Numbered from the stretch's first letter, positions 40,592 to 52,847 are shown. The stretch: DNA of 64,000 nt from Brachyhypopomus gauderio (GCF_052324685.1 NC_135213.1:37816138-37880137), one strand, 5' to 3'. The notes: generated from the letters alone by a model not told the origin. Made by a program: numbers and translations.

Positions 40592-41833
40592 ATGGCACAA
40601 GAGGGCGTTATTCTACAGTTTAGTTTTGCTACATTCGGGGACTCGATGCTACGGAAGATGGACGCTCTTCGAAGGGACAGACGCTTCTGTGATGTCATTG
40701 TCCACATCAATGACCTAGAGATCCCCGGCCACAAGGTCATATTTGCAGCCGGATCGCCGTTCCTCAGAGACCAGTTTTTCCTTCAGGACTCCCAGGAAGT
40801 GGAGATATCCACGCTGCAGGACGCAGAGATCGGCCGGCGGCTGCTTCTCTCCTGCTACACGGGTACACTGGAGTTCCCAGAGCTGGAACTGGTGCATTAT
40901 CTGACAGTGGCCAGTTTCCTCCAGATGGGCCATATTGTGGAGCAGTGCACGCAGGCGTTGAATAAGTTTATTAAGCCTCAGAAAGTCGAGGATGCCCATC
41001 ACACACAGCCACCTTCCAGTATTAACACGCAGCGGCGAGAATCTCCGATTATTGAGACCGTCTATGATGACGAAGAAGAGGGCGAGAATGGCCTTGAAGA
41101 AGACAACAATGATGATGACGATGACGACGTGATCATTGAACCCAGGACTCCGCCCAATTTTAGAAACTCTCAGAGGAAAGGCCTGGGAGAGGACAGCCCC
41201 ATCAACATCATTAAGGTGGAGTCTGTCGACGGCAGAATGCAGGAGATCTCCGAAGGCTTCCACGGATGCTCCTCCCGTTCTCCTGCGCTGCACTCCCCAG
41301 AGCCGCAGCACTCGCTCATCAACTCCACCGTGGAGACGCGGCCCGGCGAGACGGCGCCCGGCTCCGCGCTCGAGTACCCGCTCCCCTCGCCCGGCCCCAG
41401 CGGCTCGGGCAAGGAGAACCTGTGGAACTTCTCGCGGGCAGGCGACAAGGGCATGCAGTGGTGCCACCAGTGCCCCAAGTGCGCTCGCGTCTTCCGCCAG
41501 CTGGAGAACTACGCCAACCACCTGAAGATGCACAAGCTGTTCATGTGTCTGCTGTGCGGGAAGACGTTCACGCAGAAGGGCAACCTGCACCGGCACATGC
41601 GCGTGCACGCCGGCATCAAGCCCTTCCAGTGCAAGATCTGCGGCAAGACCTTCACGCAGAAGTGCTCTCTGCTGGACCACCTGAACCTGCACAGCGGGGA
41701 CAAGCCACACCGCTGCAACTACTGCGACATGGTGTTCGCGCACAAGCCCGTGCTCCGCAAACACCTGAAGCAGGTTCACGGGAAGAACAGCTTTGACAAC
41801 GCCAACGAAGGCTGCATGCTCGAAGGGTTTTAA
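40592..41833 (+). CDS. zbtb26: Zinc finger and BTB domain-containing protein 26
   Basis: Nuclear BTB-zinc finger protein, presumed transcription repressor. The coding region is one uninterrupted exon (413 aa; human 441), with an AG acceptor at 40584 and the context ACCATGG. Seen: N-terminal BTB domain (residues about 25-130; DSMLRKMDALRRDRRFCDV, GHKVIFAAGSPFLRDQF, LLSCYTGTLEFPE), an acidic run of D/E near residue 170, the ZBTB6/26-type motif EPQHSLINSTVE, and four C2H2 fingers (residues about 290-400; CPKCARVF, CLLCGKTF, CKICGKTF, CNYCDMVF). The finger region matches ZBTB26 far better than ZBTB6. The tail after the last finger is shorter than in mammals (ends GCMLEGF). Synteny with ptgs1/lhx6 agrees with human chromosome 9. 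Confidence 0.93.
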   Translation: MAQEGVILQFSFATFGDSMLRKMDALRRDRRFCDVIVHINDLEIPGHKVIFAAGSPFLRDQFFLQDSQEVEISTLQDAEIGRRLLLSCYTGTLEFPELELVHYLTVASFLQMGHIVEQCTQALNKFIKPQKVEDAHHTQPPSSINTQRRESPIIETVYDDEEEGENGLEEDNNDDDDDDVIIEPRTPPNFRNSQRKGLGEDSPINIIKVESVDGRMQEISEGFHGCSSRSPALHSPEPQHSLINSTVETRPGETAPGSALEYPLPSPGPSGSGKENLWNFSRAGDKGMQWCHQCPKCARVFRQLENYANHLKMHKLFMCLLCGKTFTQKGNLHRHMRVHAGIKPFQCKICGKTFTQKCSLLDHLNLHSGDKPHRCNYCDMVFAHKPVLRKHLKQVHGKNSFDNANEGCMLEGF

Positions 41834-42046
41834 AACTCTCACCACTCTGCCCACACTAAAGTTTTGTAAAGACTGAAAAAGCATCTTGTACATAGAGCCC
41901 AAACACACAGCTTTGTTTTCAAAGCAGTGCTTGAAATGCACCATTTATGTTAACTACAGTTTTCTGTATTGTTGTCTGGCTTATAACTTGTACTGTATTC
42001 AAATGCTGCTGTGTTATAGTAATTTTAAATAATTGGTTTTAATAAT

Positions 42047-42170
42047 ATGTGGTGGACTGGCAGCCTGCCCGTGGTGTACCTGCCTTCGCCCGATGATGCT
42101 GGGATTGTCTCCAGCCCCCGTGAACCCTACTAGCAGGACTAAGCGGTAAAGATGATGGATGGATGGTTAA
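42047..42170 (+). mobile_element. SINE/LINE 3'-tail fragment
   Basis: Words TGGGATTGTCTCCAGC and GGACTAAGCGGTAAAGATGA, ending in GGATGGATGG, a short repeated tail seen in many fish retroposons. It lies in the zbtb26 3' UTR. Confidence 0.6.
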
Positions 42171-42284
42171 TAATAACTGTTTATTTACCCTAAAAAGGGT
42201 AAATTTACCCTGTTTATTTACCCTTTTTACTTGGATGGCATCAAATTATGTATGAAACCTTCAACCTTTTAAAAGATAAAACAA

Positions 42285-42332
42285 AATAAAAAAAATATCA
42301 TCTTGATATTTTCTAAGTGCATTCTATTTATT
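42285..42332. terminator. Facing poly(A) signals of zbtb26 and the SDR gene
   Basis: AATAAA on plus (42285-42290) for zbtb26, and TTTATT (42327-42332; AATAAA on minus) for the SDR gene, 43 bp after the SDR stop. The signals are 36 bp apart, and their usual cleavage windows overlap. Confidence 0.65.
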
Positions 42333-42374
42333 TCATTCTCATCTAGCGAAGACGACCAGATTTCTGGGTCTCGT

Positions 42375-43981
42375 CTACCGCGGGCACATAGCGTGGCGGC
42401 CCCCGTCTACCGGGAGATTCACCCCTGTGATGTATGTTGCAGCGTCTGACGCCAGGAAGGCGATTGCATGAGCAACTTCCTCCACTTCACCCGGTCTGCC
42501 GAGGGCATGAGTGAACTTGCACTTCTCAAGGAACTGGAGAAAAGACGGAAAGATGAAATTAGTTTAACATCCCCAGAATAATAAGAGCCATTGTACAGAT
42601 CTTAATTGGGTGTTACCTGTTTATACTGTTCCTCATCTAAACCTGCACGCTTGTGAACCTCTGTAATAATGACACCTGGGCTGTAAGAAATGTCACAACA
42701 GTAATGGTTAAAAGCTAGAACTTTTGTATATAACAACAAAATAACAAAAACAAAACAAATAAAAGTAAACGTACCAAACAGAGTTGGCCCGAACTTGCTT
42801 TGGTGCGAGCTCTGTATAATGCATTGGATAAAATTAAAAACACCATTAATAACTTCACAGAGCACAACGATCTTATGGGTTTAATTTAAAAAGGGCCTCT
42901 CACCAAGTGCTATACAGCGTGTAAACTGGTCTATGGCTGACTTGGACATACAGTAAGCAAGCACGCCAGGAAACTACAGTAAACAAGAGCAAAGGTCAGA
43001 ACAACTGCATGATTACCAAATGATATCCAAAAGATTAAGATACCTAGTGCACATGGGCGGTTGGTATAAGTTTCTACTCACTGATCTCTGGCCATTTACA
43101 CTGGACACATTTACGATAGAGCCCTTTGTCTTAATCAGGTGTGGCACACACAGGTGAGTCAAGTGATACACTGATCTGAAACCCACAATTAAGTAAAATA
43201 TTTATACGAAAAGTGCCTAATATTGGGGTAACAAAATGGTTAAACAGATTTGCTAATACAACAGGCATTGCAGACACTATTTTGACAGGCAAATGCTAAT
43301 TCTTACCTCACGTTGACGTTCATAACCTTATCGTACTGGGTCAAGTCTGCTGTCTCTATGGAGCCCATGGCGAGGACCCCGGCACTGTTGACGAGGACAT
43401 CCAGCCGTCCAAAGTGAGCGACTGTCTCCTCAACTGTCCTCTTTACTGTGTTCTCATCCGTCAAATCACCTGGCACCAGGAGAGGCTGTAAAAACACACA
43501 TACATCCGCTCATTCACACTGCTTCATTTTAACTATGTCTTAACTCACCTTTGGACTTGCCTAAAGTTACATCCACAGTAACACAACATACATGTCAAGT
43601 TTCCACAACATAAGTGCAATATTAGTGTGGAGTCAGAACTGTCAGTATTGGTCCCTCGTCTGTGTGACCCACCGTGCAGGTTCCCTGCTCCTCACACTCT
43701 CTGGCCACTCTGGTGAGATTCTCCACATCCCGGCCGTTCAGTGCCAGCCGGGCACCCAGTTTGGCGAACAGCACCGCGGTACCAGCTCCGATCCCAGAAC
43801 TTGCTCCAGTGATCAAGGCCACCTTCTCCTTCAGGGAGTGGACCTACACACCGCCACGCACGGAGAGACCAAAGATGTGGCCAGCGAAACACACCCAAAC
43901 ATCTACATATTCATGTGTCAGTGACACTAGTGTTGATTTGTATGTAAATACACTTACTTTAAATGCGTCCGATGATGCCAT
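42375..43981 (-). CDS. Short-chain dehydrogenase/reductase, FabG-like
   Basis: NAD(P)(H)-dependent oxidoreductase of the classical SDR family; substrate unknown. Eight exons on minus: 43981-43958, 43843-43673, 43485-43307, 43175-43082, 42973-42904, 42811-42775, 42680-42617, 42533-42375; 798 nt, 265 aa, near the usual 250-270. Seen: the Rossmann cofactor motif TGASSGIG (residues about 20-27), NSAG (NNAG-type), catalytic Ser in VNVSSVNG, the YxxxK pair in YCMSK, and the C-terminal [16 protein letters not shown]. No signal peptide or membrane segment, so probably cytosolic. It resembles FabG-like SDRs annotated in fish as 3-oxoacyl-[ACP] reductase-like, but that reaction is not shown by sequence. 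Head to tail with ppil3. Confidence 0.9.
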
Positions 43982-44516
43982 CTCAAATATTAATGTTTTA
44001 TTTTATCATTTAACGACCAGACCAAGTTTCACATGCTGGATTACACAGACACGACAGTCTGCAACGTGACCTAAAACATCGGCGGAAACGATCTCCGAGA
44101 TATAAAAGTATTTGTTTGGCGATTTATATTAAATATTCAACGATTTGGAAATCACGAATGAACTATTCATATCGCAGTGCATATTTACATTTATGCACAG
44201 ATTTCCCCAGTTTTTTAATATAAATAGCAGTTATTTTTACTACAAATGTCAAAATAAAAGTACCCCAACGTTGAAAATATGTCATGAAATAAAGAAATCA
44301 TTGTGAGTTTATATAAAAATCAATTTAATTCTAATTCAGTCTCTGACCATTAATTATTTTTTGTTAGGAATTTTAAACAGAAAAAAGAATCAATTTAACA
44401 TAATATCAATAAAAAAATGGTACAAAATGTTCTGTATGAATGTTATAACGTATACAGTCATACAAGCTTATTACAATGAGGCATGTATAAATCATCTCAC
44501 ATAAAGTTGAAGACCA

Positions 44517-46263
44517 TTAACCTGCAAATGGATTTGCATGAATAGTAACATCTTTAATGTGGACATCATTTAAAGGGCGAAAGTTTTTATCATCAATGGG
44601 GAGTTTCTCCAGTTCATCCAGAGTTTCCAAGCCATCTATTATCCTAAACACACAAAACAGTGTTGCTTAGATGGTTTTTTTTTTTTGTTAAAAATAGCAC
44701 ATTTTGTGGTATACTAACAAGATGACAATAAATACTGAGCAGGTAAAATAACTGCTTCTGTCACTGAAAATGTAAATCAGGCTTAACTGTGAATCAATTG
44801 TGAATGCGTCATATTTGTCAATTGTGATTTTTTTTCACCGCAATCGAAATTTATCCTCCACTTTTTACCCATCTGTGCAGTTAGAACACACACACACAAA
44901 CTAGTGATTACTAGGGGGCTGTGGTACGTGTACACGTACACGTACCCGTACACATACACACACGTGATTACTAGGGGGCTGTGGCGTGCCCAGAGTGGTG
45001 GGCAGCCCTAGCCGGGGAGCAGTCATGGCCTTAAACCTGAGAATCGAACCCATGACCCTCCGGTCACAAGACCAGTTCCCTACCACCAGACCATGACTAA
45101 ATTTAAAAGTGAAAATTTTTACTGCAGTTCTTTCAGCTAAGAAGTCTCTGAAACTACTAAACAAACAGCTGTGTGTAAAACACAAAAGTTCAGTAAATAA
45201 AGGTCACAAAGGACACATACTTTCCAAACACAGTGTACTTCATATCCAGATGGGGCTGTTTGGCATAGGTGAAGTAAAACTGAGACGCGTTGGTGTTTGG
45301 TCCATTGTTTGCCATGGCAACCACACCTCTGACATTATGCTGCACAAAAATCCAGTCAGTAAATTAAGTTACACACACACACACACACACATTATATATA
45401 TATATATATAATTTTTTTTACACATATACATATATACAGTATATACGCACACGTATATATGAATGGAGAATTTTTTTTAATAATCTTACCTTTAGATGCT
45501 CGCTAAATTCATCTTCAAATTTCCTCCCCCAAATACTCGTCCCTCCTTTCCCTGTGCCTGGGGTACAACGGAGAAATGGAGGACAGAATACATGAAATCA
45601 CTAGAGGCCACATTACTAAATGATGGGATTTGACACATAGAAGTTTGAATTGTTAAACTAGTCACTGTATAAAATGGGTAATACAAATATTCTAAAAAGA
45701 CTGAGATACATTATTCCCATGTTAGTACATAAAATAAAACTTCAAAACACAAAGTTCAATGATAATTTGAACTTGAACAATGATTTTTTTTTTACCTGTT
45801 GGGTCCCCTGTCTGGACCATAAACCCTTTTATGTTTCGATGAAAAATGCAGCCATTGTAAAACCCACTTGCACACAAAGCAAGAAAGTTCTGTAAAAGGA
45901 GAAAATCTTTAGTGCGTAGACGAATCAGTGCGCACCCCCACACGACCCAGTGACAGGCTGCATGGGGAGTAAATACATAAGCGTGTTTCACCTCACAGGA
46001 TTTGGGGGCCCGCTCACAGAACAGCTCGATCTTAACATCTCCGATGTCTGTGTGCAGCGTGACAGCCTGGAAACACAAACGATCATAATTCATCACATTT
46101 CAGCAGTTAGTCGCCAAAAAGCCTCGCCAGTAATAAAACAGCACCTAGCTAAACAGAACATATTTAGATTTAGCTATAAATCCAAAAGATTTTATATGCT
46201 ACAATTTGACGTCTTTATCTGCAATTCAAACTATGCTGAACGCTGCAAAACTGTTCTTACCAT
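44517..46263 (-). CDS. ppil3: Peptidyl-prolyl cis-trans isomerase-like 3 (cyclophilin)
   Basis: Cyclophilin-type proline isomerase; human PPIL3 is found with spliceosomes. Exons on minus: 46263-46261 (ATG alone), 46066-45992, 45889-45796, 45557-45490, 45339-45221, 44643-44517; 486 nt, 161 aa, the same length as human PPIL3. The single cyclophilin domain fills the protein: VTLHTDIGDVKIELFCE, FHRNIKGFMVQTGDPTG (active-site Arg in FHR), GKGGTSIWG, MANNGPNTNASQFYF and the end HANPFAG. An exon holding only the ATG before the donor is unusual but phase-consistent. A SINE (copy C) lies in the last intron. The gene starts about 360 bp from the lrrc8a poly(A) signal. Confidence 0.96.
44801..45098 (-). 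mobile_element. tRNA-derived SINE, copy C, with internal duplication
   Basis: Same family and orientation as copy A, in ppil3 intron 5. The GTGATTACTAGGGGGCTGTGG block occurs twice, separated by an ACGTGTACACGTACACG-type palindromic stretch, and part of the body (GTTGGGGTTAGG region) is missing. Confidence 0.8.
45371..45470. repeat. (CA)n/(TA)n microsatellite
   Basis: CA repeat, then TA repeat, then A+T-rich ATATACA words, inside ppil3 intron 4. Confidence 0.85.
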
Positions 46264-49087
46264 TTTAAGATGATCAAAATAACACGAGTTGAGCTGTTTA
46301 ACCTCACTGTTGAATATACCGGCGTGAGTGCTTCATAAAAACAGTTCGGGTGGAAATGGGACCGGTGACGGATGGTTCCGGTTCTTCTTCGTGATTGCTT
46401 AAGGACGACAAAACCTCACTAGCGCCCCTCAGTGCTGCCTCCATTCAGGGGACTTGATCACAAATCGGCGAACTAAATAAACGTCTATAGTTGGAAATGT
46501 TATCACATGATTGCACCCCAGTACTGACAAACGTTATAGGTCTAATTCTAAAACATTTCAAATAGAATTGAATAAAAATACAAATGATAAGAAACAATGG
46601 GTTCAAACATTAAATGTGGGTTTATTTAGGCATGGGACACAACATTTCCTTGAAAGGACAAAACGTTGGAGAAATAGTTTGACATATCTTAAATGATCCA
46701 CACACTGAAGACATATATATAAAAAAAAACTAGTAAGCAATATTGTCACACTAGCTAATATACAGCTCTATTTGGTGCTGTTGTGGCCTTTCGTAATTCA
46801 GTCCCAAGATCCTATGCAGTAATGTCTAAAACAAAAGGGTTTAATGAATACAGAATAAGAAATTATATTGCTTAGAGTCAGCTAGGTCAGTTGTTTAATG
46901 GAACTATAAAATGTAATGTATTCAAAAGCCAAAGTTCACAGTTTTTGCAGATAAATATGTTAAATATGTAAATCAGTAGATCATAATCATAGATCAACCA
47001 TATAAATGTTTTCCCCCAGACTTTATTATGCAATTCTGGAACTAAAAACCTTTTTTTCCCTCAGCTCACTTTAATCTACTTCAATACATGTATTATGCAT
47101 TTTATCAACAAGCAACAATTTCTCTACCTCAGGTTATGCAAACTACATTATAAACTGGCAATGTTATTGATCAATTAAAACCAAGAGTTAGTAATGAGTG
47201 AACAAGTTTTGTACAAAACATTAACTGTAAAAAATATAATAAAATAAAAACTGAAATGAACATTTCATATAAATAAAACCAAAGTAATAAATGATGTATT
47301 AGAAAATTCATTACACATATTCCTTTAAATAAAAAAAATATAGTTGAAAATTTTAAAAGTAACTGTACAAAGTTGAGTGGAATTTACCTGAGTAAAACTT
47401 TAAGCTCTTAAATGAAAAGCAGGTGGGAGAAATCAGGTCCAAAATGAAACTGTACTGGGGTAAGGTAAGACATCAGCTGGAGGAACACAAACAGCTCGGT
47501 CTGCTCGAGTGTCACCTTCTGAATGTCAGTACAGCTTAAAAGGGTCAAGTCAAGCATTTGAGTTAACACACATGGTGTTAATGACAGACATGTCTGAAAT
47601 ACTCAGAGAAAATCATCAAATGCTTGCACTGTGCGTTGGCCAACATGTCACCAAACATCTGTGATTGTCTCATCAGCATTACATTGTTATTAAATATTAA
47701 AACAAACGTCTGAATAACACTAATGTTAAGTGCAATGTTGTGTGGACAAATCACCACTCAGCATGGCCCGTTTGTCCTTTAGTGTAAAATAAAACAGTGA
47801 CACAGCCTAACAAAAAAGTGAACCTTTGGCTGAAAGTAACAATATTTCCTATGAGCATTTTACACCATGTACTCTGGTGAAAGTAAGGTGCTGTCACACC
47901 GTGAGAAGGAGCTCAGAACATAGAGAAGTCATTTCTGCTTCACATTTATCCAAATGCTTCGTCTAGAAGCAAATGTCCACTTGACTCCTGATGACATTTT
48001 CAATGTGCTTGTGGTTTTCTACATTAAATCAAGAGTTGGTAATGTGCTAAATAACAAAACAGTTACATTAGGAAAAATGTCTTAGACACATAGAAAGAAA
48101 TCTGTGATTTCAGTACAAGACAAAACATAAGAAACATGGCAGCACAAATATTAGTAGCGTGGTTGCCAGACTCCTGTATTTGATAAACAATGGGTTTCAT
48201 TGACAGAAGAGTTGAGTGCACTAAATACAGGACAAGATTTCATACCCTGCAGTACATTGTCCTTCCAGAATAAAACGAGTATATTTTACATACTTCCCAT
48301 CTGCTATCCAACCTGTTGCTAAAATGTCTCTTTAGTTACAGTGCTAAAGGAGACAATATACTAGTGTACTCGTGTACACATCCACATAACTAGCTACTTT
48401 CCAGTTCTTCTCATGCATTTTAATGAGTTACATAACGAACGAGTAATAACTAATCAACGTTAGTTTATATTAAGTGTCGTTTCCTCCACAAAGACTTTTT
48501 TTTTTACAAATTGTACAACTGTAACTGTGACAAATGACACATGTGTTTTTGGTTGAATTAAACATGCTATTTCTTCCTGTAGAATTAATATGGAAACATT
48601 ACAGTGTCTGTGGGTTTTTTTTAGTTTAGTCTTGCCATGTTAAATAGCTAAACTCCTTTTGAAATTTTTTTCCCCCCAAACAGGCAACCATAAAGTGCTC
48701 ATGACACACCAGCTCACAATACTGTAAATGTGCATGCTGGACTTACTTTAAGAGTGACCTCACCACTGCACAGCACACTGTAATTAAGGCAAAGATGCTC
48801 AACACCTCCCAGTGATTCCAGTCTCCCACCTTTACACCCCTACAGCCACAGATCTTTTAGCATCTCCAAACCACTTCACGTCATCCCATGAGGAGTCCGC
48901 ACAATACAGCGCATTACTCCCACAATATATAAATAACTGTTGATTTGGATTTGAGAGAACCAACGCCCCCCACCCCGCCTCGACGTTCAAATACATCACT
49001 AATCAGATAACATGCCGGGTGAAATTCTGCTCTGGACTGCTCTGTGTTCTAACCCTGGGGGCCTTCGTGCTGGCCCCTGCAGTGGCT
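46264..49087 (-). other. ppil3 upstream flank and lrrc8a 3' UTR
   Basis: About 46264-46500 is ppil3 promoter/5' flank. TTTATT at 46621-46626 (AATAAA on minus) is a good poly(A) signal for lrrc8a, giving a 3' UTR of about 2.5 kb that is A+T-rich, without transposons or coding frames. A nearer minus-strand signal could give a shorter form. Confidence 0.55.
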
Positions 49088-51982
49088 TCAAGCCGCCTCT
49101 TTATCGGTTCTCCAGAACTGCTCCTTGACTTCCCTGGGCAGAGTGTTGAAGACGCCCTCCTCGACAATGAGGCCGGAGCGTTTGAGCAGGCGGCAGTCCC
49201 CCAGCTCCACGGGCAGACCCTCCAGCCGGTTGCCCCTCAGCTCCAGCTGGGTCAGGTTGGTCAGCTCCCCAAAGCGAGAGGGCAGGGACAGCAGGCAGTT
49301 GTTGCCCAGGTTCAGCGTCCGCAGCTTCTTACACTGAAACAGCTCAGGAGGAAGTTTCTCAATCTGGTGGAGGGACAAAAATGTTATTTATTGAACGTTA
49401 TAATAAATATGCGTATACTATAATGAACATGCATATACGTATTCTATATTGAATATGCATATACATCCATGAGAAAAATAGCTAGGGTAGGTTAAAAAAA
49501 AAGAAAAACAAGCTTAACACAAAACTCATTCAAAAGGCATTATTCCTATGATATATTATTTAGAGCAGGTATCACCTGTCCGGACCCAATCACATTCCTG
49601 ATTAACTGGATACGGACCCAAATGCCAAAAAAATTTTAACGGGAGACTATATTTTAAACCGGAGAATTTATTTTCAGACGAGTGTTACGTTCACCCCCCC
49701 CCCCAAACAACTTTCGTTCGCCACCGCGGACCCGGACCTAAGGTCTGAGCTATCTGCCAAAAATGGACCGCGGAAAGATTTAATTGATTACCCCTGATTT
49801 AGAGGCAGCTAAAAAGCAGTTCTGTCAATCAAGGACCACTAGGAGGCAGGATTCCTTACAAACTCACTCTGTTGGCAGTTACAGCAAAATACTGAAGATT
49901 CTGAAGGTGTCCGATGTCGGCGTGGATGTCCGTTAGATTGTTGTGACTCAAGTCGAGATACCTCAGCTTGCGACAGAAAAACAGCTGGCTTGGCATGTTC
50001 TCGATCTTGTTTCGATTCAAATAGAGGCGCTCCAGATTGGTGAGTGTGCCTATTTGGATGGGGATGTAGGCAATCTGGTTGTACCAAAGCTTCAGGCAGA
50101 CGAGTCTGTGGAGATGCTGGAAGCTCATGATCTCCTCAATGGTCTTTAGGTTGTTGTCCTTCAGGTCGATCTCCTGCAGGTTGTGCAGGCTAAAGGTGGA
50201 GTGAGGGATGCGCTCGAGGTCACAGCGAAGGAGCTCCAACTCGGTCAGGTTGACCATCTTCTTCAAGCTATTGAGAACCATCAACTTAGTGCCTTCGTTG
50301 TTGATGGACAACTTCTGCAGGTGCATTCCAACGTCAGTCACCACTTGTGGTAGCTTGGTCAGATTGCTTTTCAGCCGGAGAACTTTAAGTCGTTTGAGCT
50401 CACGCAGACCGTCGATAACGATGTAACGATTGTTCTCTGCGCTGAGGTTCCCTGTGAGGTGCAGCTCGCTCAGGTTCTTCAGACTGTAGATCCAAAGAGG
50501 AATCTCCTTGATGTCGGTGAACTTTATATGCAGCGATTTTATGTTTTCTCTCAGGAAAGCGAGGGCTGGCGCTTCGATTTTAGCTGGTGTGTGATACAGC
50601 CACATCTCCCTCAGGTTGACGAGCTGGGCAATAATTGGGGGGATGGTGACGTCAGGAATGAGCTCCAGTTTGAGCACTTCGAGCTCCAGCAGGTCGAACA
50701 CAGTGTCTGGGATTCCACTGAGCATGAAAAGGTGCAGCTCCAACTTCTCTTGAGAGTTCTTCGTGATCCTCTGTCGCAGCTTCTCCAGAGTCCACTCGTT
50801 GTTGAGGTTAAGCTGACGGAGTTTGTTCTCGCTGACCTCGGAGAGGAACACCGCGAAGCGTTTGGAGTACAGCGGGTCGTACTGGTCGATCATGTGCATC
50901 ATGAAGGCAAAATCATTTTTCACGTCTGGAATGTCGCTGTAGCTGCTCTCTTCCCTGATCGATTCAAACGAGTATTTCTTGAGGGAACGTCGCAGCATCC
51001 AGCAGAGGGTGTACACACAGATCACACCGTACACCACAACGAGACTTATGTAAAAGCACGCTAGTATTTTGAAAAGCGTAGCAAGGGGATGGGCACAATT
51101 ATACATCTGATATCCAGTGAGATTCTCGATATTCACACTGCAGTCCACATTGAACTGAATGTTGCGAACGTAGTAACCAGTGTAACAGATAATAAGGATG
51201 AATTTCACGACTTTGATGATGGTCTGTCGGATGTAAAGTCTATACACTATGTCTCCTTCTTCAACGTGAAGCCTGAACTTCTTAACCTTCTCGAACAAGG
51301 CTTTGGCCTGCTCCCCCTCCTTCCTGTCCAGAACCCCCGTTTCTGAGTGGTCGACGATCCCTTGCTCGAGACGCGATTTGGTCGCGGACAGTATGGGAAC
51401 GTTGGCCTCCACGTCTTCGCTTGCGCACGATGTTTTTTTATCGATGGAGCCATTGGTCTTGCCCAGGGCTTTGGGGTCACTTTCCTCCACCACCGTCTCA
51501 GACAGCGCTCGGTTGGTCCATGGCGAATCAAAACACTTCAAAAGAATCGAGACAAAGTGCTCCAGCTTGGAGCTAGTCCAAGGAAACTTGAACCAAAAGT
51601 TGCTGCAAGCCAGGAAGATGAGTGTATGCAGTAGCACCAAATATGGGAAATACTTAGCAAACCAATGAAGCTTGTTTTCATAACACACGGCATCCACGTA
51701 ATTATACTGGTGTCTGTCGAGGTCATATTGTATTCCTTGTGGCTCAAGGGCTAAGGGCACAGAATAGCTTGGCTCAAAATACTTCCGACAGGTTTTGTTG
51801 ACAACCCATTTACAGGGTAGGCAGATCATTTTGTCTTGAGTGACTTGCAAAGTTCCTCCAAATACTGCGATCATCAGCATCACAACAGACAGGTAGTCTG
51901 TGAACACATCCCACCATGGCTTCAAAATACGGTACGCAGGCTGGGTATCCACAAAGTACCGCAGTTCAGTGATGGGAATCAT
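49088..51982 (-). CDS. lrrc8a: Volume-regulated anion channel subunit LRRC8A (SWELL1)
   Basis: Essential subunit of the plasma-membrane hexameric VRAC channel that releases chloride and organic osmolytes on cell swelling. Two coding exons on minus: 51982-49868 and 49363-49088; 796 aa (human 810). The ATG follows an acceptor (51990) by seven bases. Seen: MIPITELRYF start, four transmembrane segments (about residues 23-45, 110-135, 250-275, 300-330), extracellular Cys54/Cys57, the pore Arg of the DLDR motif, then about 15 leucine-rich repeats ending FWRTDKEAA. The first extracellular loop is 13 residues shorter than in human, and the KYD motif reads QYD. Intron 49364-49867 contains a small hAT element. 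The intron splitting the LRR region, rather than a single long coding exon, is noteworthy. Confidence 0.96.
49566..49796. mobile_element. Small hAT-type non-autonomous element
   Basis: A 231-bp insert starting CAGGTATCACC and ending GATTACCCCTG, flanked by perfect 8-bp duplications ATTTAGAG (49558-49565 and 49797-49804). It contains GTCCGGACC/CGGACCCGGACC words found in fish hAT ends. It lies in the only coding-region intron of lrrc8a. Confidence 0.85.
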
Positions 51983-52098
51983 GATTAATCTAAGCGAAAA
52001 ATAAATAAACAAAAGATTATAATTCAACATCAATATTTCTATTTAAGATTTATTAAATAAAATGTAATAAATTCATAAAATACAATAAAAATACTATT

Positions 52099-52206
<108 letters not shown>

Positions 52207-52847
52207 CAAGTACACAGAACACTCATCATTTCCCTTTTAATAAACTTGTTTTGCTTTACCAGACACGTTGTCTCTGTTCTGTCTTCATCTGCAAAAACAA
52301 ATCTCCACCAAGAGGACACTTTGTCTTCTTTTGTCAGCTATTATTACCCCCTAACGCCCCTCCAGAACCGTCTCTCCTCGCTATCAAGAGAGTCCATGAC
52401 CCCCAAGTTCAAACCAAACCCTAGCTCCTCTCAGCACAACCCATCTTCAGCCTGGGCGAGGCACACATTTCCTGTCAAAGAAAAAAAAAAGTGACACCAA
52501 TGTCAGCACACTTTCACCAATATTATAACAGGGTTCTCGTATTTTTTTGTGCGTCTTGGAAAATCGGGGATTTTCTAAATCTTATTTTACACTCGTAGTT
52601 AGCCGGACACGTTTGGGCTGCTGGCGCGCTCGCGAGACCAGAACCATAGACATGCTAACTATGCTAATGCGCGTCACATCGCACCTGTTGAGGAGAAACC
52701 AGCACGAATAAACCAGCACGAATAAAGACCCGATTAAACCATCGATGTGCACATCTGTCTTAGTTTTCCTGGTATGTTCGCGGTATTAGACCGCGAAGTT
52801 CACTCATAAGCCCAACATCTAACGTCACGTAAACTAGCGAGGTTGAC

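Noticed and set aside
40715-41944. 409-aa minus-strand frame opposite zbtb26
   Set aside because: Shadow of the single-exon zbtb26 gene; codon composition is the complement and there is no domain.
43592-43924. Plus-strand frame over SDR exon 2
   Set aside because: Shadow of the minus-strand SDR exon, which has the TGASSGIG motif and proper splice sites.
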